Program-made: the position numbers and the translations under genes | Shown: in pieces, positions 47,043-56,610 of the stretch | How the letters are laid out: every line of letters begins with the position of its first letter | Position numbering within the stretch: position 1 is the stretch's first letter | Notes under the pieces: generated by a model | Databases searched by the model: none | The model's input: the letters and a program-made list of their open reading frames with translations, nothing else | Told to the model about the DNA's origin: nothing | Assembly (NCBI RefSeq): GCF_023015765.1 | Contig: NZ_JALKAL010000018.1 | Location: 1-64,000, forward strand | Origin: Ornithinimicrobium sp. F0845 | GTDB taxonomy: Bacteria > Actinomycetota > Actinomycetes > Actinomycetales > Dermatophilaceae | Length of the DNA stretch: 64,000 nucleotides | Direction: 5' to 3'

Positions 47043-47115
47043 GGGCCTGTAGCTCAGGTGGTAGAGCACCGCGTTTACACCGCGGTTGTCGTCGGTTCGA
47101 GCCCGGCCGGGCCCA
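47043..47115 (+). tRNA. tRNA-Val (UAC anticodon)
   Basis: A 73-nt cloverleaf folds completely: acceptor GGGCCTG/CGGGCCC, D arm GCTC/GAGC, anticodon stem CCGCG/CGCGG with loop TTTACAC (anticodon TAC), variable TTGTC, and T arm GTCGG/CCGGC with loop TTCGAGC. Discriminator A; CCA is not encoded. Its 3' half is antisense to the end of ctlX. Confidence 0.97.
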
Positions 47116-48055
47116 CTCCTTCCGGCAGCGGGAGACGGGCGTCCAGGTGGATGCCCGCCACCATGCAACGCACCGAGCCTCCGGCCAGCTCGATGGTCGG
47201 CACGTCCAGGGGCAGGAGCGTGCAGGTGCGCTCGATGATCGCCCGCTGCTCGGCGGTCAGGGTGGCCGCCGCCCGGGTCGACAGCGCCAGGAACCGCTCC
47301 CCGTCATGACCCTCGAGCTCGATCGCGTTGCCCGCGAAGTCGTGGATCTGCCGGGGGCTCAGGTTGATCACCGGCCGGGTGCCGCGGCGACCGCTCAACC
47401 GCTGGGCCACCACCTGGCGCCGGTGCGGGTCGGTGATCATGTCCAGTCCGATCAGCACGAAGTCCGCGGCGATGCACATCAGCACGTTGGTGTGGTAGAT
47501 CGGCGTGCCGTCGGCGTCCGCGGCGTCGAAGGCCATCGGCTCATAACCGAAGGCGGTGCAGAACCGCTCCAGGACGACCGGGTCGGCGCGGCGCGACCGT
47601 GCGGCGTAGGCGATCCGCGACACGTGGTCCAGGACCATCGCCCCGGTCCCCTCCAGGAAGATGTCGTCATACTCCAGCCCGGAGTAGTCGATGACGTCCT
47701 GGACGCGGTACTGCTCCTTAAGCATCTCGATGATGTCCGGTCGGCGCTCCGTGCGGCGACTCGCGGCGTACATCGGGTAGAGCGCGACCCGGCCACCCGC
47801 GTGGGTGGAGAACCAGTTGTTCGGGAAGACGCTGTCTGGCCGGGTCGCGTCCTCGTCGTCGAAGAGGTGGACCGTGATGCCGGCGGCCTCGAGCACCTCG
47901 GCAGCCCGCGTGACCTCCTGGTAGGCGGCCTCGGCCAGCGCGACCGGGTCGCCGTGAGCCGCCACCTGGAAAGCGTTGTCGGCCGCCGTCTCGGGGTTCG
48001 GCGTGAAGCGGTGGGGACGAATCAGAACGACCGCGTGGGGAGCCTGGACGGGCAT
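47075..48055 (-). CDS. ctlX: Citrulline/arginine hydrolase-like protein CtlX
   Basis: A 326-aa amidinotransferase/arginine-deiminase-fold protein. Conserved blocks are VFPNNWFSTH, YDDIFLEGTGAMVLD, YHTNVLMCIAADFVLIG and, with the probable catalytic Cys, GGSVRCMVAGIHL. The ATG at 48055 has AGAGG 5 nt upstream, preferred to a GTG two codons earlier. The stop codon lies inside the oppositely transcribed tRNA-Val gene, so the last ~13 residues (PAGLEPTTTAV) are antisense tRNA sequence. Confidence 0.88.
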   Translation of the reverse strand: MPVQAPHAVVLIRPHRFTPNPETAADNAFQVAAHGDPVALAEAAYQEVTRAAEVLEAAGITVHLFDDEDATRPDSVFPNNWFSTHAGGRVALYPMYAASRRTERRPDIIEMLKEQYRVQDVIDYSGLEYDDIFLEGTGAMVLDHVSRIAYAARSRRADPVVLERFCTAFGYEPMAFDAADADGTPIYHTNVLMCIAADFVLIGLDMITDPHRRQVVAQRLSGRRGTRPVINLSPRQIHDFAGNAIELEGHDGERFLALSTRAAATLTAEQRAIIERTCTLLPLDVPTIELAGGSVRCMVAGIHLDARLPLPEGVGPAGLEPTTTAV

Positions 48056-48232
48056 GGACACCTCTTCCCTCAGATGGTGGAAGCGCTGACTCTGGTCGGC
48101 GCTGACTGGAGTGTCCCACCCTCCGGGCGCGGAAGCGAAAGTCGCCGGGCGACGCGCTCGCGGGGGCTGCAGTCAGCACCCCCGCGCTCGGTGACCTGCA
48201 GGTCCCCCACCCGACGCGCTCGGGGACGACGG

Positions 48233-48715
48233 TCAGAGGTCCTTGACCGCCGCGTGGAGGACGCCGATGTCGCGCTGCTCGCCGGGGCCGTGGACCAGGG
48301 CCCACTTCACGCGCATCTGCGGGTCGACCACGAAGGTGCCGCGCACGGCCATGCCGGACCTCTCGTCGAAGACCCCGTAGGACCGCGCCACCTCGCCGTG
48401 CGGCCAGAAGTCGGACAGCAGCGGGAAGCGGTAGCCCTCGTGCGCCGCCCAGGCAGCCTGCGTGTGCCGGGCGTCGCAGGAGATGGCGTAGACGTTGACC
48501 CGGTCGTTGACGAACTCATCGACGTTGAGCTGGATCTCCAGCAGCTCACCGGTGCAGATGCTGGAGAACGCGAACGGGAAGAAGACCAGCAGCGCGTGCC
48601 GGTCCTGCACCGCCTCGGAGAGCCGCACCCGCGCCCGGTCCTGGTCACGCAGCGTGAAGTCCGGGGCCAGGTCGCCGACCGCCGGGACGGAGGCCGCGTG
48701 GACGCCCGCGATCAC
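48233..48715 (-). CDS. ahpE: AhpE-type peroxiredoxin
   Basis: A 160-aa peroxiredoxin. The peroxidatic Cys54 lies in FFPFAFSSICTGEL; a second Cys80 (YAISCDA) is in the AhpE position, and no 2-Cys C-terminal resolving Cys is present. It reduces peroxides with mycothiol/mycoredoxin-type donors in actinobacteria. GTG start overlaps the DUF3052 stop as GTGA. The DUF3052-ahpE pair divergent from aceE matches the mycobacterial locus. Confidence 0.92.
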   Translation of the reverse strand: MIAGVHAASVPAVGDLAPDFTLRDQDRARVRLSEAVQDRHALLVFFPFAFSSICTGELLEIQLNVDEFVNDRVNVYAISCDARHTQAAWAAHEGYRFPLLSDFWPHGEVARSYGVFDERSGMAVRGTFVVDPQMRVKWALVHGPGEQRDIGVLHAAVKDL

Positions 48716-49131
48716 CGTCGGCCGACCAGGCGCTGGGCGTGCCACTCGCCGTCGTCGCCGAGCGGCACCGCGCCGCTGGCGGTCAGCCCCGCGGTGGCAC
48801 AGGCCTCCTGGACGTCGTGCGCGGGCACCCGGTCGCCGCGCCCGCTGCCCGGGGTGACGAGGGCGATGAAACCGCCCTCCTCGAGCAGCGCCAGGCAGTC
48901 CACCAGCTCGTCGGTGAGGTCGCCCTCGCCGTCACGCCACCAGAGCAGCACCGCGTCCACGACACCGGTGTAGTCCTCCTCCTCGAGCGGACTCCCGACG
49001 ACCTCGATGACGCGTTCGCGGAAGGTCTCGTCGACGTCGTCGTCGTAGCCGTACTCCAGCACGATCATGTCGTGGGCGAACCCGAGCCGCTCCACCGCTC
49101 CACCCTGACGGTGGTTCCCTTCGTTAGCCAT
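48712..49131 (-). CDS. DUF3052 family protein
   Basis: A 139-aa acidic protein (MANEGNHRQGGAVERLGFAHDMIVLEYGYDDDVDETF) with the family's DAVLLWWRDGEGDLTDELVDCLALLEEGGFIALVTPGSGRG block. Function unknown. Coupled to ahpE and divergent from aceE; the arrangement is conserved in actinobacteria. Confidence 0.9.
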   Translation of the reverse strand: MANEGNHRQGGAVERLGFAHDMIVLEYGYDDDVDETFRERVIEVVGSPLEEEDYTGVVDAVLLWWRDGEGDLTDELVDCLALLEEGGFIALVTPGSGRGDRVPAHDVQEACATAGLTASGAVPLGDDGEWHAQRLVGRR

Positions 49132-49378
49132 AGTGCGCACAGTCCACTAGAGAACGGCGGGAGAGGCAAGACGCGACACGCGAGCGGTCCTCTGACGGGG
49201 ATGCCCAGGGGGCAGTATGACGAGGTGCCGGCGGGGGTGCGCAGCGGCGAGTATGACGGGGGTCTGGTGGTCCGGCACACGACCGGTCCGCGGAGCTGGG
49301 GTGGCCCATGCGGCCACCGTACCTGGCGTGCAAGGATGGACCGGCAGGAGAGTGCTGCTCCCAGTGGAAGGAACGTCA
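49132..49378. promoter_or_regulatory. DUF3052-aceE divergent intergenic region
   Basis: 247 nt between divergent starts. It contains two AGTATGACG(A/G)GG copies about 38 nt apart. No clear -10 for aceE is seen except CACCGTACCT near 49316. A short in-frame stretch from ATG 49201 ([21 protein letters not shown]) has no good ribosome site and is not called. Confidence 0.4.
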
Positions 49379-52129
49379 GTGACAACCAACACGCCGGGCC
49401 CGATCGTCAACGGTCTGCCCAGTCAGATCCCCGACACCGACCCCGAGGAGACCCAGGAGTGGCTGGACTCCCTCGACGGGGCGATCGAGGCGGGCGGCCG
49501 TCGTCGTGCCCGTTACCTGATGCTGAAGATGTTGGAGCGCGCCCGCGAGTCCCAGGTCGGCATCCCGTCCCTGACCACGACGGACTACGTCAACACGATC
49601 CCGCCGGAGCGCGAGCCCTGGTTCCCCGGTGATGAGGAGGTCGAGCGTCGCTACCGCGCCTGGATCCGCTGGAACGCCGCGGTCATGGTGCACCGCGCCC
49701 AGCACCCGGACATCTCGGTCGGCGGACACATCTCCACCTACGCCTCCGCCGCCACCCTCTACGAGGTGGGCTTCAACCACTTCTGGCGCGGCCGCGACCA
49801 CGAGGGCGGCGGCGACCAGATCTTCTTCCAGGGACACGCCTCCCCCGGCATGTATGCCCGGGCCTTCCTCGAGGGACGGCTCGAGGAGGAGGACCTGATG
49901 GGCTTCCGGCAGGAGAAGTCCCACATCGTCGACGGCGAGGTCCGCGCGGTCCCCTCCTACCCCCACCCGCGGAACATGCCGGACTTCTGGCAGTTCCCGA
50001 CGGTGTCGATGGGGCTGGGCCCGATGAACGCCATCTACCAGGCGCAGTTCAACAAGTACCTCCACAACCGGGGCCTGAAGGACACCTCGCAGCAGCATGT
50101 GTGGGCCTTCCTCGGCGACGGTGAGATGGACGAGCCGGAGTCGCGCGGCCTGCTGCACGTGGCCGCGAACGACGAGCTGGACAACCTCACCTTCGTCATC
50201 AACTGCAACCTGCAGCGCCTCGACGGCCCGGTCCGGGGCAACGGCAAGATCATCCAGGAGCTGGAGTCCTTCTTCCGCGGCGCCGGCTGGAACGTCATCA
50301 AGGTGGTCTGGGGCCGTGGGTGGGACCAGCTGCTGGCCGCCGACCCCTCCGGTGCCCTGGTCAACCTGATGAACTCCACGCCGGACGGTGACTACCAGAC
50401 CTACCGCGCCAAGGACGGCGCCTTCATCCGGGACCACTTCTTCGGCCGCGACCCACGCACCAAGGAGCTGGTCAAGGACTGGTCCGACGAGCAGGTGTGG
50501 TGGGCGCTCAAGCGCGGCGGCCACGACTACCGCAAGGTCTACGCCGCCTACAAGGAGGCGCTGGAGCACACCGGCCAGCCGACCGTCATCCTGGCCAAGA
50601 CCATCAAGGGCTACAGCCTCGGGTCCAACTTCGCCGGCCGCAACGCCACGCACCAGATGAAGAAGATGACGGTGGAGGACCTGAAGGCCTTCCGCGACGG
50701 TCTGAAGATCCCGATCACCGACGAGCAGATCGAGAAGGACCCCTACGCCCCGCCGTTCTACCGCCCCGCGGACGACGACCCGACCCTGCAGTACATGCGG
50801 GAGCGTCGCACCAAGCTAGGTGGTGGCCTGCCCAAGCGGCAGCCGGAGAAGGCCAAGCCCCTGCAGCTGCCCGGTGACGACACCTACAAGGTCGGCAAGA
50901 AGGGGTCGGGCAAGCAGGCGATCGCCACGACCATGGCCTTCGTGCGCATCTTCAAGGACCTGATGCGCGACAAGGAGTTCGGCAAGCACATCGTGCCGAT
51001 CATCCCGGACGAGGCGCGCACCTTCGGGATGGACTCCTTCTTCCCGACGGCCAAGATCTACAACGTCCACGGGCAGAACTACACCTCCGTGGACGCCGAG
51101 CTGATGCTGGCCTACAAGGAGTCGGAGTCCGGGCAGATCCTGCACGTCGGGATCAACGAGGCCGGCTCGGTCGCCGCCCTCACCGCCGCGGGCACGTCAT
51201 ACGACACGCACGCGCTGCCGATGGTGCCGTTCTATGTCTTCTACTCGATGTTCGGCTTCCAGCGCACCGGTGACGGCATCTACGCCGCTACCGACCAGCT
51301 GGCCCGCGGCTTCATGATCGCCGCGACCGCCGGGCGGACCACCCTGACCGGTGAGGGGCTGCAGCACGCCGACGGCCACAGCCTCCTGCTGGCCTCCACC
51401 AACCCGGCCGTGGTGTCCTACGACCCGGCCTACGCCTACGAGATCGCCCACATAGTGCAGGACGGCATCCGGCGGATGTATGGCGAGGACCCCGAGGACA
51501 TCCTCTACTACCTCACGGTCTACAACGAGCCGGCGGTGCAGCCGGCCGAGCCCGAGGACGTGGACGCCGAGGGCATCCTCAAGGGCATGTACCGGGTCGC
51601 GGACGGCGGTGAGGGCGACAAGAACGTGCGCCTGCTCGCCTCCGGGGTCGGGGTGCCGTGGGCCCTGGAGGCCCGTGAGCTGCTCCAGGAGGACTGGGGT
51701 GTCACGGCGGAGGTATGGTCGGTGACGTCGTGGACCGAGCTGCGCCGCGAGGCGATGGCCTGCGACGAGGACCGGTTCCTGCACCCGGACAAGGAGCGGC
51801 GGGTGCCCTATGTCACCCAGCGGCTGTCCGAGGGCACCGGCCCCGTCGTGGCGACCAGCGACTGGATGCGCGCCGTGCACGACCAGATCGCCCCGTGGGT
51901 CCCGGAGGACTTCTACGCCCTCGGCGCGGACGGCTTCGGCTTCGCCGACACCCGGGCGGCGGCCCGCCGGTTCTTCCACATCGACGGCCCGTCGATGGTG
52001 GTCAAGGCCCTGCAGATGCTCGCCGACCGCGGCGAGATCGACGAGAGCGTCCCGCAGCAGGCGATCGAGAAGTACCAGCTGCACGACGTCCGCGCCGGCA
52101 CCAGCGGCGTCACCGGCGGCGACTCCTAG
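49379..52129 (+). CDS. aceE: Pyruvate dehydrogenase E1 component (homodimeric)
   Basis: A 916-aa thiamine-diphosphate enzyme decarboxylating pyruvate and acetylating the E2 lipoyl domains. ThDP/metal block [49 protein letters not shown] and [22 protein letters not shown] are present. GTG 49379 has AAGGAAC upstream; the frame is open for 54 codons earlier without homology. The last 208 bp (51922-52129) are duplicated 9,954 bp downstream. In other actinobacteria a PucR-type regulator follows aceE directly. Confidence 0.96.
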   Translation: MTTNTPGPIVNGLPSQIPDTDPEETQEWLDSLDGAIEAGGRRRARYLMLKMLERARESQVGIPSLTTTDYVNTIPPEREPWFPGDEEVERRYRAWIRWNAAVMVHRAQHPDISVGGHISTYASAATLYEVGFNHFWRGRDHEGGGDQIFFQGHASPGMYARAFLEGRLEEEDLMGFRQEKSHIVDGEVRAVPSYPHPRNMPDFWQFPTVSMGLGPMNAIYQAQFNKYLHNRGLKDTSQQHVWAFLGDGEMDEPESRGLLHVAANDELDNLTFVINCNLQRLDGPVRGNGKIIQELESFFRGAGWNVIKVVWGRGWDQLLAADPSGALVNLMNSTPDGDYQTYRAKDGAFIRDHFFGRDPRTKELVKDWSDEQVWWALKRGGHDYRKVYAAYKEALEHTGQPTVILAKTIKGYSLGSNFAGRNATHQMKKMTVEDLKAFRDGLKIPITDEQIEKDPYAPPFYRPADDDPTLQYMRERRTKLGGGLPKRQPEKAKPLQLPGDDTYKVGKKGSGKQAIATTMAFVRIFKDLMRDKEFGKHIVPIIPDEARTFGMDSFFPTAKIYNVHGQNYTSVDAELMLAYKESESGQILHVGINEAGSVAALTAAGTSYDTHALPMVPFYVFYSMFGFQRTGDGIYAATDQLARGFMIAATAGRTTLTGEGLQHADGHSLLLASTNPAVVSYDPAYAYEIAHIVQDGIRRMYGEDPEDILYYLTVYNEPAVQPAEPEDVDAEGILKGMYRVADGGEGDKNVRLLASGVGVPWALEARELLQEDWGVTAEVWSVTSWTELRREAMACDEDRFLHPDKERRVPYVTQRLSEGTGPVVATSDWMRAVHDQIAPWVPEDFYALGADGFGFADTRAAARRFFHIDGPSMVVKALQMLADRGEIDESVPQQAIEKYQLHDVRAGTSGVTGGDS
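51922..52129 (+). repeat. aceE 3'-end direct repeat, left copy
   Basis: This 208-bp segment, ending with the aceE stop TAG, is repeated at 61876-62083. Three mismatches fall in the first 34 bp (51942, 51951, 51955); the following 174 bp are identical by reading. Sequences diverge immediately after TAG (GAGGCT here, AGCGCA at the right copy). Confidence 0.95.
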
Positions 52130-52278
52130 GAGGCTGGTGTTTTCGTCGCGTGGCGGCCCCGGGGGCCGGCGGTCGTTTCGGGAGGATTGATGGATGACGT
52201 GAGGACTGACACCGAGCCAGCGTGACCTGTTCCGATCGACGACCGGGTTCTGTGAGGTCGGGTGGACACGGGCTCGAT

Positions 52279-53033
52279 CTACGGGTTGTTACACGCCTCG
52301 TGCTTGTGGGTGGAGTAGTTGTCCAGGATCAGGTGGACCGCCAGCCCGTCGGGAACCTCCTCATCGACGGTCTCAAGGAACTTGAGGAACTCCTCTTGCC
52401 GGTGTCGGGGTAGGCACTGACCGATGACCTTGCCGGTGAGCATGTCCAGGGCGGCGAACCGGGTCGTGGTGCCGTTGCGCTTGTAGTCATGAGTCATCGT
52501 CCTGGCCCGACCCTTCTTCATCGCCTTCTCCGGTGGGTCCAGGTACAGGCCGACAACGTCGATGAGCTTCTCGGTGGTTACGAGTCGTTGCTGACCTTGA
52601 ACGTGTCCACCCGGTGCGGCTGCAGACCCAGCTCGGACCAGATCCGCTGCACGCTGGCCGGGCTGACCCCGACCCGCTTCGCCATCGTGCGACACGACCA
52701 GTGCGTCTGGCCCGGCGGTGTGGTCTTCGTCGTGAGCTCGACGATCTCGGCGACCTGCTCCTCGGTGATCGTGGGCTTACGACCCCGCCCGGACCTGACC
52801 TTGCCCCAGTTGGTCAGCCCCTCATCCGCAAACGCCTTGCGCCACGCCCGCACGGTCACCGGGCTCACCCCGTGGTCGTCGGCGATCCTCTTGTTCCCGA
52901 CCCCCTCGGCGGCAGCGAGCAGCACCCGGGCACGCACCACCTCCCGGGGCGCAGACGCCGAGGACCGAGCGACTCGCTCCAGCACCTCTCGTTGGGCCGG
53001 TGAGACAGCGAGCGGGGCAGCGGGTGAAGTCAT
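52279..53033 (-). pseudogene. IS630-family transposase, degraded
   Basis: The N-terminal part (from ATG 53033) has the IS630 helix-turn-helix ([78 protein letters not shown]) and then hits a stop after a frameshift. The C-terminal part continues in another frame ([58 protein letters not shown]). Between PPEKA and MKKGRA the usual segment with the first catalytic Asp (CVDEK) is missing, and the DDE C-terminus is cut off. It cannot be active. Confidence 0.9.
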
Positions 53034-53287
53034 ACCCTGATTCTACGCCAACAGGGATTAGTTATTTGCGAGACGCACCACTTGAGGCCGTGGTTCTCGA
53101 CCAGGGGGCGAGGCTTGGCAGGATATCGTTTGGCTCCTGCTCGACCAACGGCGCCGACGGCGTGACCGCGCTCGCGCAGGCGCGGCGCTCCGGCTTCACC
53201 GGCCAGGTGGTGGCCTCGACGGCGAAGACCGCGATCGCCCGGATCTTGGAGCGCTCCTCCGGCTCACCGCGACCGGATACCCTGCAG

Positions 53288-53407
53288 TCAGGCGGGGAGC
53301 CACTCGTCATCGTCGGGGAGCCACTCGCCGTCGTCGGAGTCATCGACGGGTCGGGAGGCCGGTGGCACTTCCTCGGCTTCGGGGCGGGGACAGGGGACTG
53401 GCGGCAT
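53288..53407 (-). CDS. Small acidic ORF (39 aa) with repeated DDxEWLP
   Basis: ATG 53407, preceded by GGAAGAG, opens a 39-aa frame ending DDSDDGEWLPDDDEWLPA. A 21-bp tandem duplication (53294-53335) encodes the two DEWLP copies. It may be a short gene downstream of the LAL regulator or the tail of a lost one. The rest of 53034-53472 shows no convincing gene, only a plus-strand frame without recognisable homology. Confidence 0.3.
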   Translation of the reverse strand: MPPVPCPRPEAEEVPPASRPVDDSDDGEWLPDDDEWLPA

Positions 53408-53472
53408 GGCTCTTCCGGTTCGACGAGTGGGGCAACGATCAGAAGAAGTCTTCCTTGCCGGAGCCGTCCTCG

Positions 53473-56430
53473 CTATGGGGAGAAACCTCCAGAATTGTCA
53501 GAGCCAAGGAGGATTCTGGCGAACGCAGCACGGGTGGGGGCGTCCAGCTTCTGCTTAGCTGCTGCCACGTGCTTCTCGACCGTCTTGACCGAGAGGTGCA
53601 GGTCTCGGCCGATCTGAGCGTTGGTGTGGCCCACGGCGACCAGTTCCGCGACTTCGCGTTCGCGGGGGGAGAGCGCGTCGCCGTATCCCTGCCGACCGCC
53701 GCGATGCCGGCCAGGCACCGCCACCCCGAGCCGCCGCGCCAGCCGGTGGGCGCGGGCCTCGTCCCACGAGGCCCCCAGTCGGCGGTAGCCGTCCAGTGCG
53801 GCACGCAGGGCGTCACCTGCCGCGACCGGGTCCGCTGAGGTCAGCCGACCGGCGATCGCCTCCCGGCACTGGGCCGCCTCGTAGGTGCAGTCGAGAGCGG
53901 CGTACGTCTTCGCCGCCCTTTCGAGCAGGGCTGCGGCCGCGACGGGGTCGGCGGCGAGGAGGCCGTCGGCGTGCATCAGCACCGAGTCGGCCAGGGGTGC
54001 ATCCAGGTCCGCCACGGCGCGTCGGACGCCGGCGACCCAGTCGCCGGCCTCCCCTGCTCGGTCGGCGGTTGCCAGGAGAGCCTCGACGAATACCGGCAAC
54101 ACGCGCAGGGCCGGCGCCCAGACCCCCTTCCGCTCGGCGGTCGCGAGGACGCGCACTCCGAGCTCCACCGCCGAGTCGAACTCATCGCGACTGAGCCGGA
54201 GGCGGACGAGGGCCGTAGCGGGCACCGACAGCAGGTCGTTGGCGCCCAGAGATTCCGTCCGATCCACGGCGGCCTCGAGCAGCGACTGCGCGGACTCGAT
54301 CTCACCGCGCGCCAGGCTGAGGCAGGCATGGACCGACTCGACATCGACGCCAGCACGGGAGAAGTCGCTCAGGTCGTCGACCAGGCCGGCGACCCGCTCC
54401 GCGAGCCCGGTCCACCGGCCCCTGCAATAGTCCAGCAGCGCCAAGGATCGGCGCAGCCGCAACTCCAGTCGCGGACTCCCACACTCCCGTGCGCCGTCGA
54501 GGCCGACGGTGAGGTACGTCGCGGCGACGCCGTGATGGCCGGCGTAGCAGGCCTGGATCCCGATGGTGTCGTAAGCGTTGACCTCCCGGCGCAGCCGCGG
54601 GGTCCCGCCGGTGTCCACGGCCACCCCCTCGGCGAGGGCGCGCCAGGCCGGGTCACCCATGACCACCAGCACCATCGCGACCTTGCCGCGCAAGAAAACG
54701 CGGGTCACCGGATCGTCCACCCGGGGCAACTGTCCGAGGGCACCGTGGAGCCAATGCCGATGCTCCGCCGGTTCGACACCGTCGGTGTGGGGGATGCCCA
54801 GCCCGATCATCGCCCAGGCGCGTAAGGCCGGGTCGGTGAGGTCGTCCAGGGCCTCGAGGTAGAGCCTGCGCAGCGACTCGGAGTCACCACCGGTCTGCTC
54901 GAGCTGCAGGGCGAGTCGGAGCCGTAGCTCCCCCCGCCACTCCGCCTGGATCCGGGACGCGGCCACCGACGGGTCCGACATGACGTCGATCGCCTGGGCG
55001 ATCAGCTGGGGAAGGTCGGAGATCTCTGGGATGACATCGTTGGCAACCCGAGCCAGTCGCAGCGCGACCCGGCTGCGGGCCTCCCCGTCCAGGGGAGCCT
55101 CCCGGAGGACGTCCGCGAGGAGGCGGCAGGCTTGCTCGTCGTCGTACAGCTCGACAGCCCGAACCGCCGCGCGCTCGGCGGCCACCGCCCACGCGGCTAG
55201 CCGGCCAGCACGGTGCAGATGGTGGGCTTCCACCCAGGGTTGGTCCTCGACCGAGCCGGCCGGCCCGGAGAGTGCGGTGGCGGCGCGGGCGTGCAGTCGC
55301 CGACGGCGTACGCCGGAGATCGACTCGTAGACCGCCTGCGCGGTGAGCAGATGGCGGAAACCGACCCGGTCACCGTCCTCGCTGAGGAGCCCAGCGGCGA
55401 GTGCCTCCTCAAGACCGTCCTCGACCGCGTCGGAGGCGGCCGAGCAGATCGCGGCGATGACCTCGACGGGCTGGGCGACCTGGAGGACCGCGGCGGCCTC
55501 GAGTGCCTCCCGAGCGGGGCGACTCAGGCGGCTCGCGCGTTCGAGCACGGCATCCCGGATGCGGTACGGCACGTCGAGCCGGTCCAGCGTGCGGCGTACC
55601 CAGCGCGATCCATGGCGGATCAGCGTGCCCCGTGCCTGCAGCAGCGCGAGCAACTCCTCGATGGCGAACGGGATCCCGGAGGCGCGTTCCCACAGGTACG
55701 TCGCGAACTCCTCTGACAGGTCGTCCACACCCAGGATGGCGGAGGCCAGGGGCCGCGTGTCGGCCGGACCGAGCGCGCCGAGCCGGAGGCGCAATGGCGG
55801 TACCGGGCCGGTGACCGCGAGCGCGCCGCGTACCCACGGCTCCACCTCGTCGTCGCGGACACTGACCACGAGCGCCAGTCCGGGCGGAGGAGCAGTGATC
55901 AGCTGGCCTACCAGTTCGACGGTCTGCGCGTCGGCGCAGTGCAGGTCCTCGATGACCAGCACGACCGGACCGAGGGCGTGCAGCAGGTCGGCGACCGCGC
56001 GGAAGACCCGGTGGCGCTCCGCCAGAGGGTCATCGAGGGGCTCGAGAGCGGGCGGAAGGATCGCGGCGAGCTCGGGCAGCAATGGTCGCAGCCCGCCGGT
56101 GACCGCTGGAAGCACGGCCTCGGCGAGGCGCTTCTGCTGCCCGCGGAGCGTTTCGACCAGTGGGCCGAGAGGAAACGGGTCGCCGAGCCGACGGCATGAC
56201 CCCCGGAGCACGGGAAGCCCGCCAAGCCGGGGGTCGGCCTCGAGCTCGGCTAGCAGCCGGGTCTTGCCGGCCCCGGCCTCGCCCTCGATCACCACCACGG
56301 CCGGCGGGCTCGTGACCGCGGTGACCAGGGCGTCCAACTCACGGTCGCGTCCGACCATGTGCGTGCTCACCCGCGCGACCTGGGGTGGGGGCGCGGTCTC
56401 CGGCCCCGGTCGAGTCACCGGGCTCTGCAT
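53473..56430 (-). CDS. LAL-type LuxR transcriptional regulator
   Basis: A 985-aa large ATP-binding LuxR regulator. Walker A GEAGAGKT is at 50-57, Walker B VVLVIEDLHCAD near 155-166, then a long helical TPR-like middle region, and a C-terminal LuxR helix-turn-helix (LSPREREVAELVAVGHTNAQIGRDLHLSVKTVEKHVAAAKQKL, about 922-965). Such proteins are usually pathway activators responding to a small ligand or protein. It lies directly downstream of the subtilase gene (180 nt, same strand) inside the island. Tyr/Val codon choice (GTAC) differs from the flanking chromosome. Confidence 0.93.
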   Translation of the reverse strand: MQSPVTRPGPETAPPPQVARVSTHMVGRDRELDALVTAVTSPPAVVVIEGEAGAGKTRLLAELEADPRLGGLPVLRGSCRRLGDPFPLGPLVETLRGQQKRLAEAVLPAVTGGLRPLLPELAAILPPALEPLDDPLAERHRVFRAVADLLHALGPVVLVIEDLHCADAQTVELVGQLITAPPPGLALVVSVRDDEVEPWVRGALAVTGPVPPLRLRLGALGPADTRPLASAILGVDDLSEEFATYLWERASGIPFAIEELLALLQARGTLIRHGSRWVRRTLDRLDVPYRIRDAVLERASRLSRPAREALEAAAVLQVAQPVEVIAAICSAASDAVEDGLEEALAAGLLSEDGDRVGFRHLLTAQAVYESISGVRRRRLHARAATALSGPAGSVEDQPWVEAHHLHRAGRLAAWAVAAERAAVRAVELYDDEQACRLLADVLREAPLDGEARSRVALRLARVANDVIPEISDLPQLIAQAIDVMSDPSVAASRIQAEWRGELRLRLALQLEQTGGDSESLRRLYLEALDDLTDPALRAWAMIGLGIPHTDGVEPAEHRHWLHGALGQLPRVDDPVTRVFLRGKVAMVLVVMGDPAWRALAEGVAVDTGGTPRLRREVNAYDTIGIQACYAGHHGVAATYLTVGLDGARECGSPRLELRLRRSLALLDYCRGRWTGLAERVAGLVDDLSDFSRAGVDVESVHACLSLARGEIESAQSLLEAAVDRTESLGANDLLSVPATALVRLRLSRDEFDSAVELGVRVLATAERKGVWAPALRVLPVFVEALLATADRAGEAGDWVAGVRRAVADLDAPLADSVLMHADGLLAADPVAAAALLERAAKTYAALDCTYEAAQCREAIAGRLTSADPVAAGDALRAALDGYRRLGASWDEARAHRLARRLGVAVPGRHRGGRQGYGDALSPREREVAELVAVGHTNAQIGRDLHLSVKTVEKHVAAAKQKLDAPTRAAFARILLGSDNSGGFSP

Positions 56431-56610
56431 CGTCCTCTTCGCTACGAGATGGATCGGGGTGCCGATATCCTCTCACTCCGCGCCGCTGCCGGGAAAAGGA
56501 AGCCGTGGGTGAGGCTCGCCATGTCGCGGGTTCGTCACGATCCGAGGTACGCCGACAGGGCGGCCGGGTCACGCGACCCGACCGCCCCGGGGAGTATCCG
56601 GCTGCACTGC

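Noticed and set aside
49201-49378. Leader peptide upstream of aceE
   Set aside because: ATG 49201 lacks a convincing ribosome site and the frame runs into aceE out of phase without homology.
53000-53617. Plus-strand frame of about 205 codons beside the IS630 relic
   Set aside because: Overlaps the end of the LAL gene in antisense, no recognisable domain, no ribosome site; possibly a fragment but not supportable.
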